Source of the DNA: Bradyrhizobium sp. B124
Lineage (GTDB): Bacteria > Pseudomonadota > Alphaproteobacteria > Rhizobiales > Xanthobacteraceae
Direction of reading: 5' to 3'
NCBI RefSeq assembly: GCF_038967635.1
Contig: NZ_CP152413.1
Span: forward strand, 1,550,001 to 1,614,000
Length of the DNA stretch: 64,000 nt
In this document: piece by piece, positions 1-7,656 of the stretch
Numbering within the stretch: the stretch's first letter is position 1
How the letters are laid out: each line of letters begins with the position of its first letter
Notes under the pieces: model-generated
Seen by the model: the letters and a program-made list of their open reading frames with translations, nothing else
The model's database searches: none
Told to the model about the DNA's origin: nothing
Translations under genes and position numbers: made by a program

Positions 1-29
1 ATCCCTGGTTGGGCGAAGCTAGAGCCCGC

Positions 30-1145
30 ATGCATGACCGGTCACCCAGCACCACTGAACTCACCGACACCGAACGGCTTAGCCGGCTGCGGCTGATCCG
101 CTCCGACAATGTCGGGCCGCGCACCTTTGCATCGCTGCTCCGCCATTTTGGCGATGCGGCGCACGCGCTGGAGCGCCTGCCGGATCTCGCGCGCCGCGGC
201 GGCGCATCGGGACCCGGGCGCATCGCGAGCGAGGCCGATGCCGCCGCGGAGCTCGCGGCCTGCGCCAAGTTCGGCATCGATCTCGTCGCGCCGGAGGAAG
301 CCCACTATCCGGCCCGGCTTGCCACCATCGACGACGCACCGCCGCTGCTCGGCGTGCGCGGCGCGCGCGACACGCTGATACGCCCGATGATCGCGATCGT
401 CGGCTCCCGCAATGCGTCCGGCGCCGGGCTGAAATTTGCAGGCCAGCTGGCGCGCGATCTCGGCGACGCCGGCTTTGTCGTGATCTCCGGCCTCGCCCGC
501 GGCATCGACCAGGCGGCGCATCGTGCGACCGTTGCAAGCGGCACGGTTGCGGTGCTCGCCGGCGGCCATGACCGCATCTACCCGCCGGAGCATGAGGATT
601 TGCTGGTCGCCCTGCTCGCGCACGGCGCGGCGATTTCGGAGATGCCGCTCGGCCACGTGCCGCGGGCACGCGACTTCCCCCGCCGCAACCGGCTGATCTC
701 GGGCGCATCGCTCGGCGTCGTGGTGGTGGAGGCCGCGCATCGCTCGGGCTCGCTGATCACGGCACGGATGGCCGCCGAACAGGGCCGCGAGGTGTTCGCG
801 GTGCCGGGCTCGCCGATCGATCCGCGCGCCGCCGGCGCCAACGATTTGATCAAGCAAGGCGCCACGCTGGTCACCGAAGCCGCCGATGTCATCAACGCGG
901 TCACGCCGATCATGGAGCGGCCCGTCATGCTGTCCGCGCGCGAAGACGACGAGCCGATGGATTTTGCCACCGATGCGTCCGATCGCGCCCGCATCATCAA
1001 TCTGCTCGGACCGAGCCCGATCAGCCTCGACGATCTGATCCGGATGGCCGATGTCTCGCCCGCGGTCGTCCGCGCGGTGCTGCTCGAGCTCGAGCTCGCC
1101 GGCCGACTCGAGCGTCACGGCGGCGGCCTGGTGTCGATGATTTAG
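30..1145 (+). CDS. dprA: DNA-processing protein DprA
   Basis: DprA/Smf binds incoming single-stranded DNA in the cytoplasm and loads RecA during natural transformation; many non-competent bacteria also keep it. The Rossmann-like core is clear: a GSRN motif near residue 124 starts the DNA-binding domain, followed by the typical [12 protein letters not shown] and [10 protein letters not shown] stretches. A C-terminal winged-helix domain (about 305-371) ends the protein. The ATG at 30 gives 371 residues, normal for the family. A TTG at 9 in the same frame, or a start before the window, cannot be excluded. In related genomes topA usually follows directly; here about 3.7 kb of other genes intervene. 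Confidence 0.93.
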   Translation: MHDRSPSTTELTDTERLSRLRLIRSDNVGPRTFASLLRHFGDAAHALERLPDLARRGGASGPGRIASEADAAAELAACAKFGIDLVAPEEAHYPARLATIDDAPPLLGVRGARDTLIRPMIAIVGSRNASGAGLKFAGQLARDLGDAGFVVISGLARGIDQAAHRATVASGTVAVLAGGHDRIYPPEHEDLLVALLAHGAAISEMPLGHVPRARDFPRRNRLISGASLGVVVVEAAHRSGSLITARMAAEQGREVFAVPGSPIDPRAAGANDLIKQGATLVTEAADVINAVTPIMERPVMLSAREDDEPMDFATDASDRARIINLLGPSPISLDDLIRMADVSPAVVRAVLLELELAGRLERHGGGLVSMI

Positions 1146-1172
1146 CGCGGGCCTCGCGGGATATTTCCTTGC

Positions 1173-1321
1173 CCCGTCATCCTGAGGTGCGAGCGGAGCG
1201 AGCCTCGAAGGATGCACGGCCCCGATGTCGCCGAGTTGAGAGAGCCGGGCCGTCGACCCTTCGAGACGCGCTGCGCGCTCCTCCAGCGACAAACGGCAAA
1301 GCCGTTGCGCGGGGGTGACGG
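1173..1321. repeat. Dispersed inverted repeat after dprA
   Basis: This 149-base imperfect palindrome starts with CCCCGTCATCCTGAGG and ends with GGGGGTGACGG. Internal complementary pieces (TCGAAGGATGCACGGCC against GGGCCGTCGACCCTTCGA) would form a long hairpin. It has no reading frame and fills the gap between dprA and the HxlR gene. It matches the style of the other CGTCATTC-type elements in this window. Confidence 0.75.
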
Positions 1322-1331
1322 ATAACAGTCG

Positions 1332-1727
1332 TTACTCGTTGCGTCCGTCAAACCGTGTTCGCGCGCCCTCGATCTCGGGCAGATGCGCGAACGCCCATTC
1401 GCCGAGCGCCTTCACCGGCTTCGCCAGGCCGCGGCCGAGATCCGTGAGCTCGTAATCGACCCGCGGCGGAATGGTCGGAAACACCGTGCGCGTGACAAGG
1501 CCATCGCGCTCGAGCCCGCGCAAGGTGAGTGTCAGCATCCGTTGCGAGATGCCGTTGATCATCCGCTTCAGCTCGTTGAAGCGCTTCGGCCCCTCCATCA
1601 GCATCATGATCACGAACACGCTCCACTTGTCGCCGACCCGCGCCAGCACGGAGGCGACCGCACGGCAATCGCTGTGGTCGGGACTCGGCCGCGGCGGAGC
1701 AGTCACATGGATGTTCTCAGGTCTCAT
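1332..1727 (-). CDS. HxlR-family transcriptional regulator
   Basis: A 131-residue single-domain winged-helix regulator. The HxlR signature is visible: a Cys (C21) just before the first helix, a VGDKWSVFVIMML segment, FNELKR and the ISQRMLTLTLRGLERDGL recognition region. HxlR proteins often sense quinones, aldehydes or oxidants through the N-terminal Cys. It is divergent from azoR with about 100 bases between the starts. The arrangement resembles YodB or CatR next to quinone and azo reductases in Bacillus, so control of azoR is inferred. The ATG start is clear. Confidence 0.85.
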   Translation of the reverse strand: MRPENIHVTAPPRPSPDHSDCRAVASVLARVGDKWSVFVIMMLMEGPKRFNELKRMINGISQRMLTLTLRGLERDGLVTRTVFPTIPPRVDYELTDLGRGLAKPVKALGEWAFAHLPEIEGARTRFDGRNE

Positions 1728-1746
1728 TGCTGTGCTCGGGTTTCAA

Positions 1747-1770
1747 AAATGTGCGTTCTTGCGGACATTT
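1747..1770. promoter_or_regulatory. Candidate HxlR operator (AAATGT-N12-ACATTT)
   Basis: Perfect 6-base arms AAATGT and ACATTT are separated by 12 bases in the gap between the divergent HxlR and azoR genes. The dyad lies 20 bases upstream of the regulator start and 57 bases upstream of azoR. Symmetry and position fit a dimeric winged-helix regulator. No protein-specific consensus was matched. Confidence 0.4.
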
Positions 1771-1826
1771 AAGCCGGTCACTCATATAGCGCCAGTTACA
1801 AACCTATACCAAAGGTGACCCCAGCC

Positions 1827-2435
1827 ATGAAACTTCTGCACATCGACTCCTCGGTCCTCGGCTCCCACTCCGTCAGCCGCCAGGTTTCCGCCGCCGCCGT
1901 CGAGCGGCTGCGCCAGGCCAATCCCGGCCTGGTCGTGAGCTACCGCGATCTGACCCAGACCCCGCTCGCCCACCTCTCCGGCCTGCACCTCGCCGCCAGC
2001 CAGGGCGCGGCGCCGGACCCGTCGGTGCGCGACGACATCGCGACCGGTCAGGCGGTTCTCGACGAGTTCCTTGCCGCCGACATCGTCGTGATCGGCGCGC
2101 CGATGTACAATTTCACCATTCCTTCCCAGCTGAAGGCCTGGATCGACCGCGTCGTGGTCGCGGGCAAGACCTTCAAATACGGCGCCGCCGGCGTCGAGGG
2201 ACTGGCCGGCAACAAGCGCGTCATCATCGCGATCTCGCGCGGCGGCTATTACGGCGCCGACACGCCGATGGCCGCGCTCGAGCACCTCGAGACTTATCTG
2301 CGCGGGGTGTTCGGCTTCATCGGCGTCAAGAATCTCGAGCTGATCCCCGCCGACGGCATCCAGGTCGGTCCCGAGCATCGCGAGAAGGCGGTCGCGGGCG
2401 CGCTGCAGGCCGCCGGCAGCCTGAACGCCGCCTGA
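1827..2435 (+). CDS. azoR: FMN-dependent NADH-azoreductase
   Basis: A flavodoxin-fold cytoplasmic oxidoreductase that uses NADH to reduce azo dyes and quinones by two electrons. The N-terminal [15 protein letters not shown] loop binds the FMN phosphate. The segment around residue 93 ([11 protein letters not shown]) and the later SRGGYY motif are typical of AzoR. At 202 residues it has the usual length. The ATG at 1827 follows an AAAGGTGACC ribosome site; a GTG four codons upstream is less likely. It probably works in quinone or electrophile detoxification under the divergent HxlR regulator. Confidence 0.92.
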   Translation: MKLLHIDSSVLGSHSVSRQVSAAAVERLRQANPGLVVSYRDLTQTPLAHLSGLHLAASQGAAPDPSVRDDIATGQAVLDEFLAADIVVIGAPMYNFTIPSQLKAWIDRVVVAGKTFKYGAAGVEGLAGNKRVIIAISRGGYYGADTPMAALEHLETYLRGVFGFIGVKNLELIPADGIQVGPEHREKAVAGALQAAGSLNAA

Positions 2436-2447
2436 CGTGATCACACT

Positions 2448-2473
2448 CCTGCCGTCACCTCGGTGGCGGCAGG
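2448..2473. terminator. Hairpin between azoR and the 54-residue gene
   Basis: CCTGCCGTCAC pairs with GTGGCGGCAGG (one wobble) across a 4-base loop, 12 bases after the azoR stop. It sits between two convergent genes. There is no T tract on either strand, so termination is inferred only from the stable stem and its position. Confidence 0.4.
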
Positions 2474-2492
2474 CCGCTTCGGGTGGATGAAG

Positions 2493-2657
2493 TCAGAACC
2501 AGGCGCCTTGAATGCCGAAGATGACGGCGACGAGCGAGATCAACAAGCCGATACCGGAAAACAGCGCGACCGTCACAAACTGCGCTGAGTCTGAATTTTC
2601 ATTTTCGGACGTAGACGAAACCGGGATCGGCGTCGAAATGCGGGCTGCTTTCGGCAT
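2493..2657 (-). CDS. 54-residue single-pass membrane protein
   Basis: A short gene read by hand. The ATG at 2657 is preceded by GGAG eight bases upstream, and the frame runs 54 codons to TGA. Residues 1-26 are polar and rich in Ser and Glu; residues 27-49 form one hydrophobic helix (FVTVALFSGIGLLISLV...), ending in GAWF. This gives a plausible inner-membrane microprotein with a cytoplasmic N terminus. A possible promoter (TTGACG-N17-AATAGG) lies upstream on the same strand. I do not recognise a named family. It lies convergent to azoR, and the opposite-strand frame over it looks like a shadow. Confidence 0.7.
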   Translation of the reverse strand: MPKAARISTPIPVSSTSENENSDSAQFVTVALFSGIGLLISLVAVIFGIQGAWF

Positions 2658-2762
2658 GAAGGAACTCCAAAATGATTCCGTGGTGAAAAAAAATCCCCGC
2701 CTATTCAGGAGTCCGGCGAGTACGTCAAAGGTTCAATACGCGTGATACTAGTAGCGTACAAA

Positions 2763-2796
2763 ATCGGCCGGTGTGAAGTGCTTCACACCGGCCGAT
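2763..2796 (-). terminator. Terminator hairpin of the SDR gene
   Basis: Two perfect 16-base arms (ATCGGCCGGTGTGAAG and its complement) are separated by 2 bases, starting 21 bases after the SDR stop codon. On the minus strand the stem is followed by TTTG. The stem is strong and the T tract is short. Confidence 0.65.
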
Positions 2797-2817
2797 CGTT
2801 ACAATGAGAAACGAAGT

Positions 2818-3591
2818 TTAGCCGCGATAGATCGGCGCGCCGGCGGGAGATGCCGTTGCACCGCCATCGATGAACAGTTCCTGCCCCTGCACATGCGCTG
2901 CGTCGTCGGACGCCAGGAACAACACCGTCTTCGAGATGTGATCGGGTTCACCGATACGTCCGAGCGGCGTGGACTTTCCGATCCGCTGCTCGAACGCCTT
3001 CTCGGCCTCGGGCGTTGCGATCGCGGCGCCCCAGATCGGCGTACGCACGGCGCCCGGAGCGACCACGTTGACGCGGATGTTGCGCGGCGACAGTTCTGAC
3101 GCCATCACCCGCGCCATCGCGCGCACGCCGGCCTTGCTCGCGGCATAGGCCGAGTAGCCGGGATTGCCGAGCACCGAAATCACCGAGCCGTTGAGGATGA
3201 TGGACGCGCCGTCGTTCAGATAAGGCGCGACCGCCTGCACGGTGAAGAACACGCCGGTGAGATTGGTGCGGATCACATTTTCGAATGCGGCGAGCGTGGT
3301 GCCGCCGACCGGCGTCTGGCCGGGAATGCCGGCATTGGCGAACAGCACGTCGTACTTGCCGAACTTCTCCGCGCCCTGCTTCACCGCGGCTTCCAGCGCC
3401 GCGACATCGGTGGCATCGGCCACCACCGCGAGCGCGTTCGGTCCAAGCTCCCGGGCCGCCGCCGCGAGCGTCTCCTTGTTGCGCCCGGTGATGACGACCT
3501 TGGCGCCTTCGGCGACGAACAGCCTTGCTGTCGCAAGCCCGATGCCGCTGTTGCCGCCGGTGATCAACGCCGTCTTGTTCGCCAATCTCAC
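2818..3591 (-). CDS. SDR-family NAD(P)-dependent oxidoreductase
   Basis: A classical short-chain dehydrogenase of 257 residues. The TGGNSGIG cofactor motif is at 11-18, the NAG motif near 86, the catalytic Asn at 110, Ser at 136 and the YxxxK pair at Y149/K153. Residues 30-37 (GAKVVITGR) suggest an Arg that would favour NADP(H). The substrate cannot be told from sequence. The start is a GTG at 3591 with GGAGG six bases before it. It is divergent from a second HxlR regulator across a 109-base gap holding a long dyad, so it is probably that regulator's target. Confidence 0.9.
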   Translation of the reverse strand: MRLANKTALITGGNSGIGLATARLFVAEGAKVVITGRNKETLAAAARELGPNALAVVADATDVAALEAAVKQGAEKFGKYDVLFANAGIPGQTPVGGTTLAAFENVIRTNLTGVFFTVQAVAPYLNDGASIILNGSVISVLGNPGYSAYAASKAGVRAMARVMASELSPRNIRVNVVAPGAVRTPIWGAAIATPEAEKAFEQRIGKSTPLGRIGEPDHISKTVLFLASDDAAHVQGQELFIDGGATASPAGAPIYRG

Positions 3592-3604
3592 GTCCGCCTC
3601 CAGT

Positions 3605-3662
3605 TGGTTGCATTATTAAACTTATTTGCCTACCTAAGGCATCAGGTTTAATATTGCAACCA
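3605..3662. promoter_or_regulatory. Long dyad between SDR and HxlR genes
   Basis: A 17-base left arm (3605-3621, TGGTTGCATTATTAAAC) is repeated in inverted orientation at 3646-3662 with one mismatch and 24 bases between. The arms are AT-rich in GC-rich DNA. The dyad is almost centred between the divergent starts, which suggests two bound dimers or one looped pair controlling both promoters. HxlR binding is inferred from neighbourhood. Confidence 0.65.
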
Positions 3663-3700
3663 CACAAGACCGTGATGGCCCAACTTTCGGAGCGTGCGTC

Positions 3701-4177
3701 GTGAAACGAACCAGCCTTGCAGGCGACAGCTGTCCGGTGGCCCGCGCGCTCGACGTGTTCGGCGACTGGTGGTCGCTCCTGATCATCCGCGACGCCAGCC
3801 TCGGCCGGCGCCGTTTCGGCGAATTCCAGGCCAGCCTCGGGCTTGCGAAGAACATCCTCGCCACCCGGCTGCGCACGCTGGTCGAGCGCGGCATCCTGAA
3901 GACGGTCCCCGCCTCCGACGGCAGCGCCTATCAGGAATACGTCCTGACGCCGAAGGGCCACGGCATCTTTCCGATCCTGGTCGCGCTCCGGCAATGGACC
4001 GAGGAATTCGACGAGCATCCGGACGAGATCGCGACCATCATGGTCGACCGCGACAAGGGCAAGCCGGTCAAGAAGCTCGCGCTGCTTTCGCAGGACGGAC
4101 GCGTGCTGGGAGCGACCGATACGACGTTGAAGCCGCGGCCTGCGGCGAAGCGCGCGCGGCGCGTTATGACGACGTAG
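3701..4177 (+). CDS. HxlR-family transcriptional regulator
   Basis: A 158-residue winged-helix regulator. Key HxlR features are C11 before VARALDVFGDWWSLLIIRD, FGEFQASLGLAKNILATRLRTL as the recognition region, and a wing ending YVLTPKGH. The C-terminal extension (about 110-158, rich in Lys and Arg) is longer than in the first HxlR protein of this window. The GTG start has GGAG upstream. It is divergent from the SDR gene and shares with it the dyad at 3605-3662, so it probably controls both. The two HxlR proteins differ clearly and are not a recent duplication. Confidence 0.85.
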   Translation: MKRTSLAGDSCPVARALDVFGDWWSLLIIRDASLGRRRFGEFQASLGLAKNILATRLRTLVERGILKTVPASDGSAYQEYVLTPKGHGIFPILVALRQWTEEFDEHPDEIATIMVDRDKGKPVKKLALLSQDGRVLGATDTTLKPRPAAKRARRVMTT

Positions 4178-4188
4178 GCGCAGACCGC

Positions 4189-4272
4189 GTAGGGCGGATT
4201 AGCGAAGCGTAATCCGCCGCGACAGCACGTATCGCAGATTGGCGGATTACGCCTTCGGCTAATCCGCCCTAC
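4189..4272. repeat. Inverted repeat GTAGGGCGGATTA...TAATCCGCCCTAC
   Basis: An 84-base palindromic element with 31-base imperfect outer arms (GTAGGGCGGATTAGCGAAGC and its complement). It begins 11 bases after the HxlR stop codon. The form is that of the REP-like or MITE-like repeats scattered in Bradyrhizobium genomes. It may also act as a terminator hairpin. Confidence 0.8.
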
Positions 4273-4273
4273 G

Positions 4274-4356
4274 GTCCCTGCTTTCGCAGGGACGACGATC
4301 GGGATGCAGGACGCACCACACATTCGGTGTCGTCCTGGCGAAAGCCAGGACGACGA
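4274..4356. repeat. Repeat with GTCGTCCTGGCGAAAGCCAGGAC core
   Basis: Two related hairpin units (GTCCCTGCTTTCGCAGGGAC and GTCCTGGCGAAAGCCAGGAC) lie about 40 bases apart and are themselves roughly inverted to each other. The same core occurs at 23401 and 35145-35269. It is non-coding and directly abuts the preceding element. The rest of the gap up to 4406 holds no clear feature. Confidence 0.75.
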
Positions 4357-4406
4357 GTGGAGAGCGCCCTGCGCACAAGGCCGGCCCTGTCATCCCGCAA
4401 CATCCC

Positions 4407-4667
4407 TCACGACAACTTCCGCCGACTTCGCGCGCGCAATTGCTCGTCGGCCTCCAGGCGGGTCATCGCGAGCAGGTGGTCGAGGACTTCGAATTTGTGG
4501 CGCTGGGCGAGTTTGGCGAGCTCGGTCGCGGCCGCTGCGATCAGGACCAGGGCGTCATCCGGGCCGCCCTCCCCATTTGGCTCGTCGCCTTCCGCTCGCC
4601 GTCGGCCGGACGGCTTGGGCTTGCGCCCACCCCCTGTGCTGCTCAAAAGGCCTAATCCGATTCCCAC
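4407..4667 (-). CDS. Small hypothetical protein upstream of topA
   Basis: I do not recognise the family. The frame has no ATG; I chose the GTG at 4667 (86 residues), but a TTG at 4646 or at 4703 is equally possible. The N-terminal third is basic and low-complexity (STGGGRKPKPSGRRR). The second half is a predicted amphipathic helical segment, from LVLIAAAATELAKLAQ to LLAMTRLEADEQLRARSRRK. It looks like a small cytoplasmic, possibly nucleic-acid-associated protein. It is divergent from topA with about 208 bases between. Coding is supported by amino-acid composition only. Confidence 0.5.
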   Translation of the reverse strand: MGIGLGLLSSTGGGRKPKPSGRRRAEGDEPNGEGGPDDALVLIAAAATELAKLAQRHKFEVLDHLLAMTRLEADEQLRARSRRKLS

Positions 4668-4875
4668 CCTACATATAAAGAGATGCGCCGTTTCCGGCCG
4701 CAACTCTAGGACGCATTTTTCAACCCTTGGGATAGAAACTCCACAGCTTGGGCCCTGCCTTCAATATCTGGCGATTTGACAGGGACCGCCCCAACACCCA
4801 TGTTCGCCCCGACACGGCGGGCCGCGAGTCTAGCGGAACCAGCCTTCAAGTTTTCCCGTAAGCTATTGGAATGAC

Positions 4876-7656
4876 ATGAATATCGTCATTGTGGAGTCGC
4901 CTGCCAAGGCCAAGACGATCAACAAATATCTGGGGTCCTCCTACGAGGTCCTGGCGTCGTTTGGCCATGTTCGCGACCTCCCGGCCAAGAACGGTTCGGT
5001 GAATCCCGACGCCAATTTCCAGATGATCTGGGAGGTCGATGCCAAGGCCGCCGGCCGGCTGAACGACATCGCCAAGGCGCTCAAGGGGGCCGACCGCCTG
5101 ATTCTGGCGACCGACCCTGATCGCGAGGGCGAAGCGATCTCCTGGCACGTGCTGGAGGTGATGAAGGAGAAGCGCGCGCTGAAGGACCAGAAGGTCGAGC
5201 GCGTCGTGTTCAACGCCATCACCAAGCAGGCCGTCACCGACGCCATGAAGGCGCCGCGCCAGATCGACGGCGCGCTGGTCGACGCCTATATGGCGCGCCG
5301 CGCGCTGGACTATCTGGTCGGCTTCACGCTCTCGCCCGTGCTGTGGCGCAAGCTGCCCGGCGCCCGCTCCGCCGGCCGCGTGCAGTCGGTCGCGCTGCGG
5401 CTGGTCTGCGACCGCGAGCTCGAGATCGAGAAGTTCGTGCCGCGGGAGTACTGGTCGCTGGTCGCGACGCTGCTGACGCCGCGCGGCGAAGCCTTCGAGG
5501 CCCGGCTGGTCGGCGCCGACGGCAAGAAGATCGCACGGCTCGACATCGGCTCCGGCGCGGAAGCCGAGGACTTCAAGAAGGCGATCGAGGCCGCGCTGTT
5601 CAAGATCGCGACCGTCGAGGCCAAGCCGGCCCGGCGCAATCCGCAGGCGCCCTTCACCACCTCGACCCTGCAGCAGGAAGCCAGCCGCAAGCTCGGCTTC
5701 GCGCCGGCGCACACCATGCGCATCGCGCAGCGGCTGTATGAGGGCATCGACATCGGCGGCGAGACCACCGGTCTCATCACCTATATGCGAACCGACGGCG
5801 TGCAGATCGATCCGTCCGCGATCACCCAGGCCCGCAAGGTGATCGGCGAGGACTACGGCAACGCCTATGTGCCGGATGCCCCGCGCCAGTATCAGGCCAA
5901 GGCCAAGAACGCGCAGGAAGCGCACGAAGCGATCCGCCCGACCGATCTGTCGCGTCGCCCGGCCACCATCGGCCGAAGGCTCGATACCGATCAGGCGCGG
6001 CTCTACGAACTGATCTGGAAGCGCACCATTGCGAGCCAGATGGAATCGGCCGAGCTCGAGCGCACCACCGTCGACATCGAGGCCAGGGCCGGCGCTCGCG
6101 TGCTGGAGCTGCGCGCCTCCGGTCAGGTCATCAAGTTCGATGGCTTCCTCGCGCTCTATCAGGAAAGCCGCGACGACGAAGAGGACGAGGATTCACGCCG
6201 CCTGCCCGCGATGAGCCAGGGCGAGGCGGTGAAGCGCCAGAGCCTTGCCGTCACCCAGCACTTCACCGAGCCGCCGCCGCGCTTCTCGGAAGCATCATTG
6301 GTGAAGCGGATGGAAGAGCTCGGCATCGGCCGCCCCTCGACCTACGCCTCGATCCTGCAGGTGTTGAAGGACCGCGGCTACGTCAAGCTTGAGAAGAAGC
6401 GGCTGCACGGCGAGGACAAGGGCCGCGTCGTGGTCGCGTTCCTCGAGAATTTCTTCTCGCGCTACGTGGAGTACGACTTCACGGCCGATCTCGAGGAGCA
6501 GCTCGATCGCATCTCCAACAACGAGATCGCCTGGCAGCAGGTGCTGCAGGACTTCTGGCGCGGCTTCATCGGTGCGGTCAACGACATCAAGGACCTCCGC
6601 GTCGCCGAGGTGCTCGATGCGCTCGACGAGATGCTCGGCCCGCACATCTATCCGCCGCGCGCGGACGGCGGCGACGTCAGGCAGTGCCCGACCTGCGGCA
6701 CCGGCCGGCTCAACCTCAAGGCCGGCAAGTTCGGCGCCTTCGTCGGCTGCTCGAACTATCCGGAATGCCGTTACACCCGCCCGCTCGCGGCCGACAGCGC
6801 CGAGAGCGCCGATCGCGTGCTCGGCACCGATCCCGACACCGGGTTCGACGTCACGGTGAAGGCCGGCCGGTTCGGCCCCTACATCCAGCTCGGCGAGCAG
6901 AAGGATTACGCCGAAGGCGAGAAGCCGAAGCGCGCCGGCATTCCCAAGGGCACCTCGCCTGCCGATGTCGACCTCCAACTGGCGCTGAAGCTGTTGTCGC
7001 TGCCGCGCGAGATCGGCAAGCACCCGGAGACCGGGCAGCCGATCACCGCCGGCCTCGGCCGGTTCGGGCCGTTCGTGAAGCACGAGAAGACCTATGCCAG
7101 CCTCGAGGCGGGCGACGAAGTGTTCGACATCGGGTTGAACCGCGCCGTCACGCTGATCGCGGAGAAGATCGCCAAGGGCCCGAGCGGCCGCCGCTTCGGC
7201 GCCGATCCGGGCAAACCGCTCGGCGACCATCCGACGCTCGGCGCGGTCGCGCTGAAGAACGGCCGCTACGGCGCCTATGTCGCGGCCGGCGGCGTCAACG
7301 CGACGATCCCGAGCGACCGCACCCCGGACGAGATCACGCTCGCGGAAGCGATCGCGCTGATCGACGAGCGCGCGGCCAAGGGCGGCGGCAAGAAGGCCAA
7401 GAAGGCGAAGGCGGAAAAGCCCGCCAAGGCCAAGAAAGCCAAGTCTGAAAAGGCAACGTCTGAAGAGACCGACGGCGACGCCGAGGCCAAGCCGGCCAAG
7501 AAGGCTGCGTCGAAGAAGGCCGCGGCGAAGCCGAAAACGGATGCGACCAGCAAGGCGCGCGCGCCGGTCGCCTCCGGTGCCAAGACCTCGCCTGCAAAGT
7601 CATCGGCACCAGCGAAAGCGCCCGCAAAGAAGAGCGCCGGCAAGGCAAGAGGATAA
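4876..7656 (+). CDS. topA: DNA topoisomerase I
   Basis: Type IA topoisomerase that relaxes negative supercoils by nicking and passing a single strand. The TOPRIM domain starts the protein (IVESPAKAKTINKYLG; DPDREGEAISWH near 79-90). The active-site Tyr is Y303 in TYMRTDG. A C4 zinc ribbon begins at C604 (CPTCG...GCSNYPEC), followed by two further ribbon-like C-terminal repeats lacking Cys. The last roughly 90 residues are a Lys/Ala-rich tail, common in rhizobial TopA and likely to bind DNA. At 926 residues it is of normal length. The rnr start codon follows the stop with no gap, so the two are translationally linked. Confidence 0.97.
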   Translation: MNIVIVESPAKAKTINKYLGSSYEVLASFGHVRDLPAKNGSVNPDANFQMIWEVDAKAAGRLNDIAKALKGADRLILATDPDREGEAISWHVLEVMKEKRALKDQKVERVVFNAITKQAVTDAMKAPRQIDGALVDAYMARRALDYLVGFTLSPVLWRKLPGARSAGRVQSVALRLVCDRELEIEKFVPREYWSLVATLLTPRGEAFEARLVGADGKKIARLDIGSGAEAEDFKKAIEAALFKIATVEAKPARRNPQAPFTTSTLQQEASRKLGFAPAHTMRIAQRLYEGIDIGGETTGLITYMRTDGVQIDPSAITQARKVIGEDYGNAYVPDAPRQYQAKAKNAQEAHEAIRPTDLSRRPATIGRRLDTDQARLYELIWKRTIASQMESAELERTTVDIEARAGARVLELRASGQVIKFDGFLALYQESRDDEEDEDSRRLPAMSQGEAVKRQSLAVTQHFTEPPPRFSEASLVKRMEELGIGRPSTYASILQVLKDRGYVKLEKKRLHGEDKGRVVVAFLENFFSRYVEYDFTADLEEQLDRISNNEIAWQQVLQDFWRGFIGAVNDIKDLRVAEVLDALDEMLGPHIYPPRADGGDVRQCPTCGTGRLNLKAGKFGAFVGCSNYPECRYTRPLAADSAESADRVLGTDPDTGFDVTVKAGRFGPYIQLGEQKDYAEGEKPKRAGIPKGTSPADVDLQLALKLLSLPREIGKHPETGQPITAGLGRFGPFVKHEKTYASLEAGDEVFDIGLNRAVTLIAEKIAKGPSGRRFGADPGKPLGDHPTLGAVALKNGRYGAYVAAGGVNATIPSDRTPDEITLAEAIALIDERAAKGGGKKAKKAKAEKPAKAKKAKSEKATSEETDGDAEAKPAKKAASKKAAAKPKTDATSKARAPVASGAKTSPAKSSAPAKAPAKKSAGKARG

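Noticed and set aside
42..1292. Long reading frame antisense to dprA
   Set aside because: It is a shadow of the GC-rich coding strand; no protein family fits and it would run across the whole dprA gene.
4846..5925. Antisense frame of 359 codons over topA
   Set aside because: Composition (His, Gly, Arg, Leu) is typical of the mirrored frame in GC-rich genes; no motif was seen.
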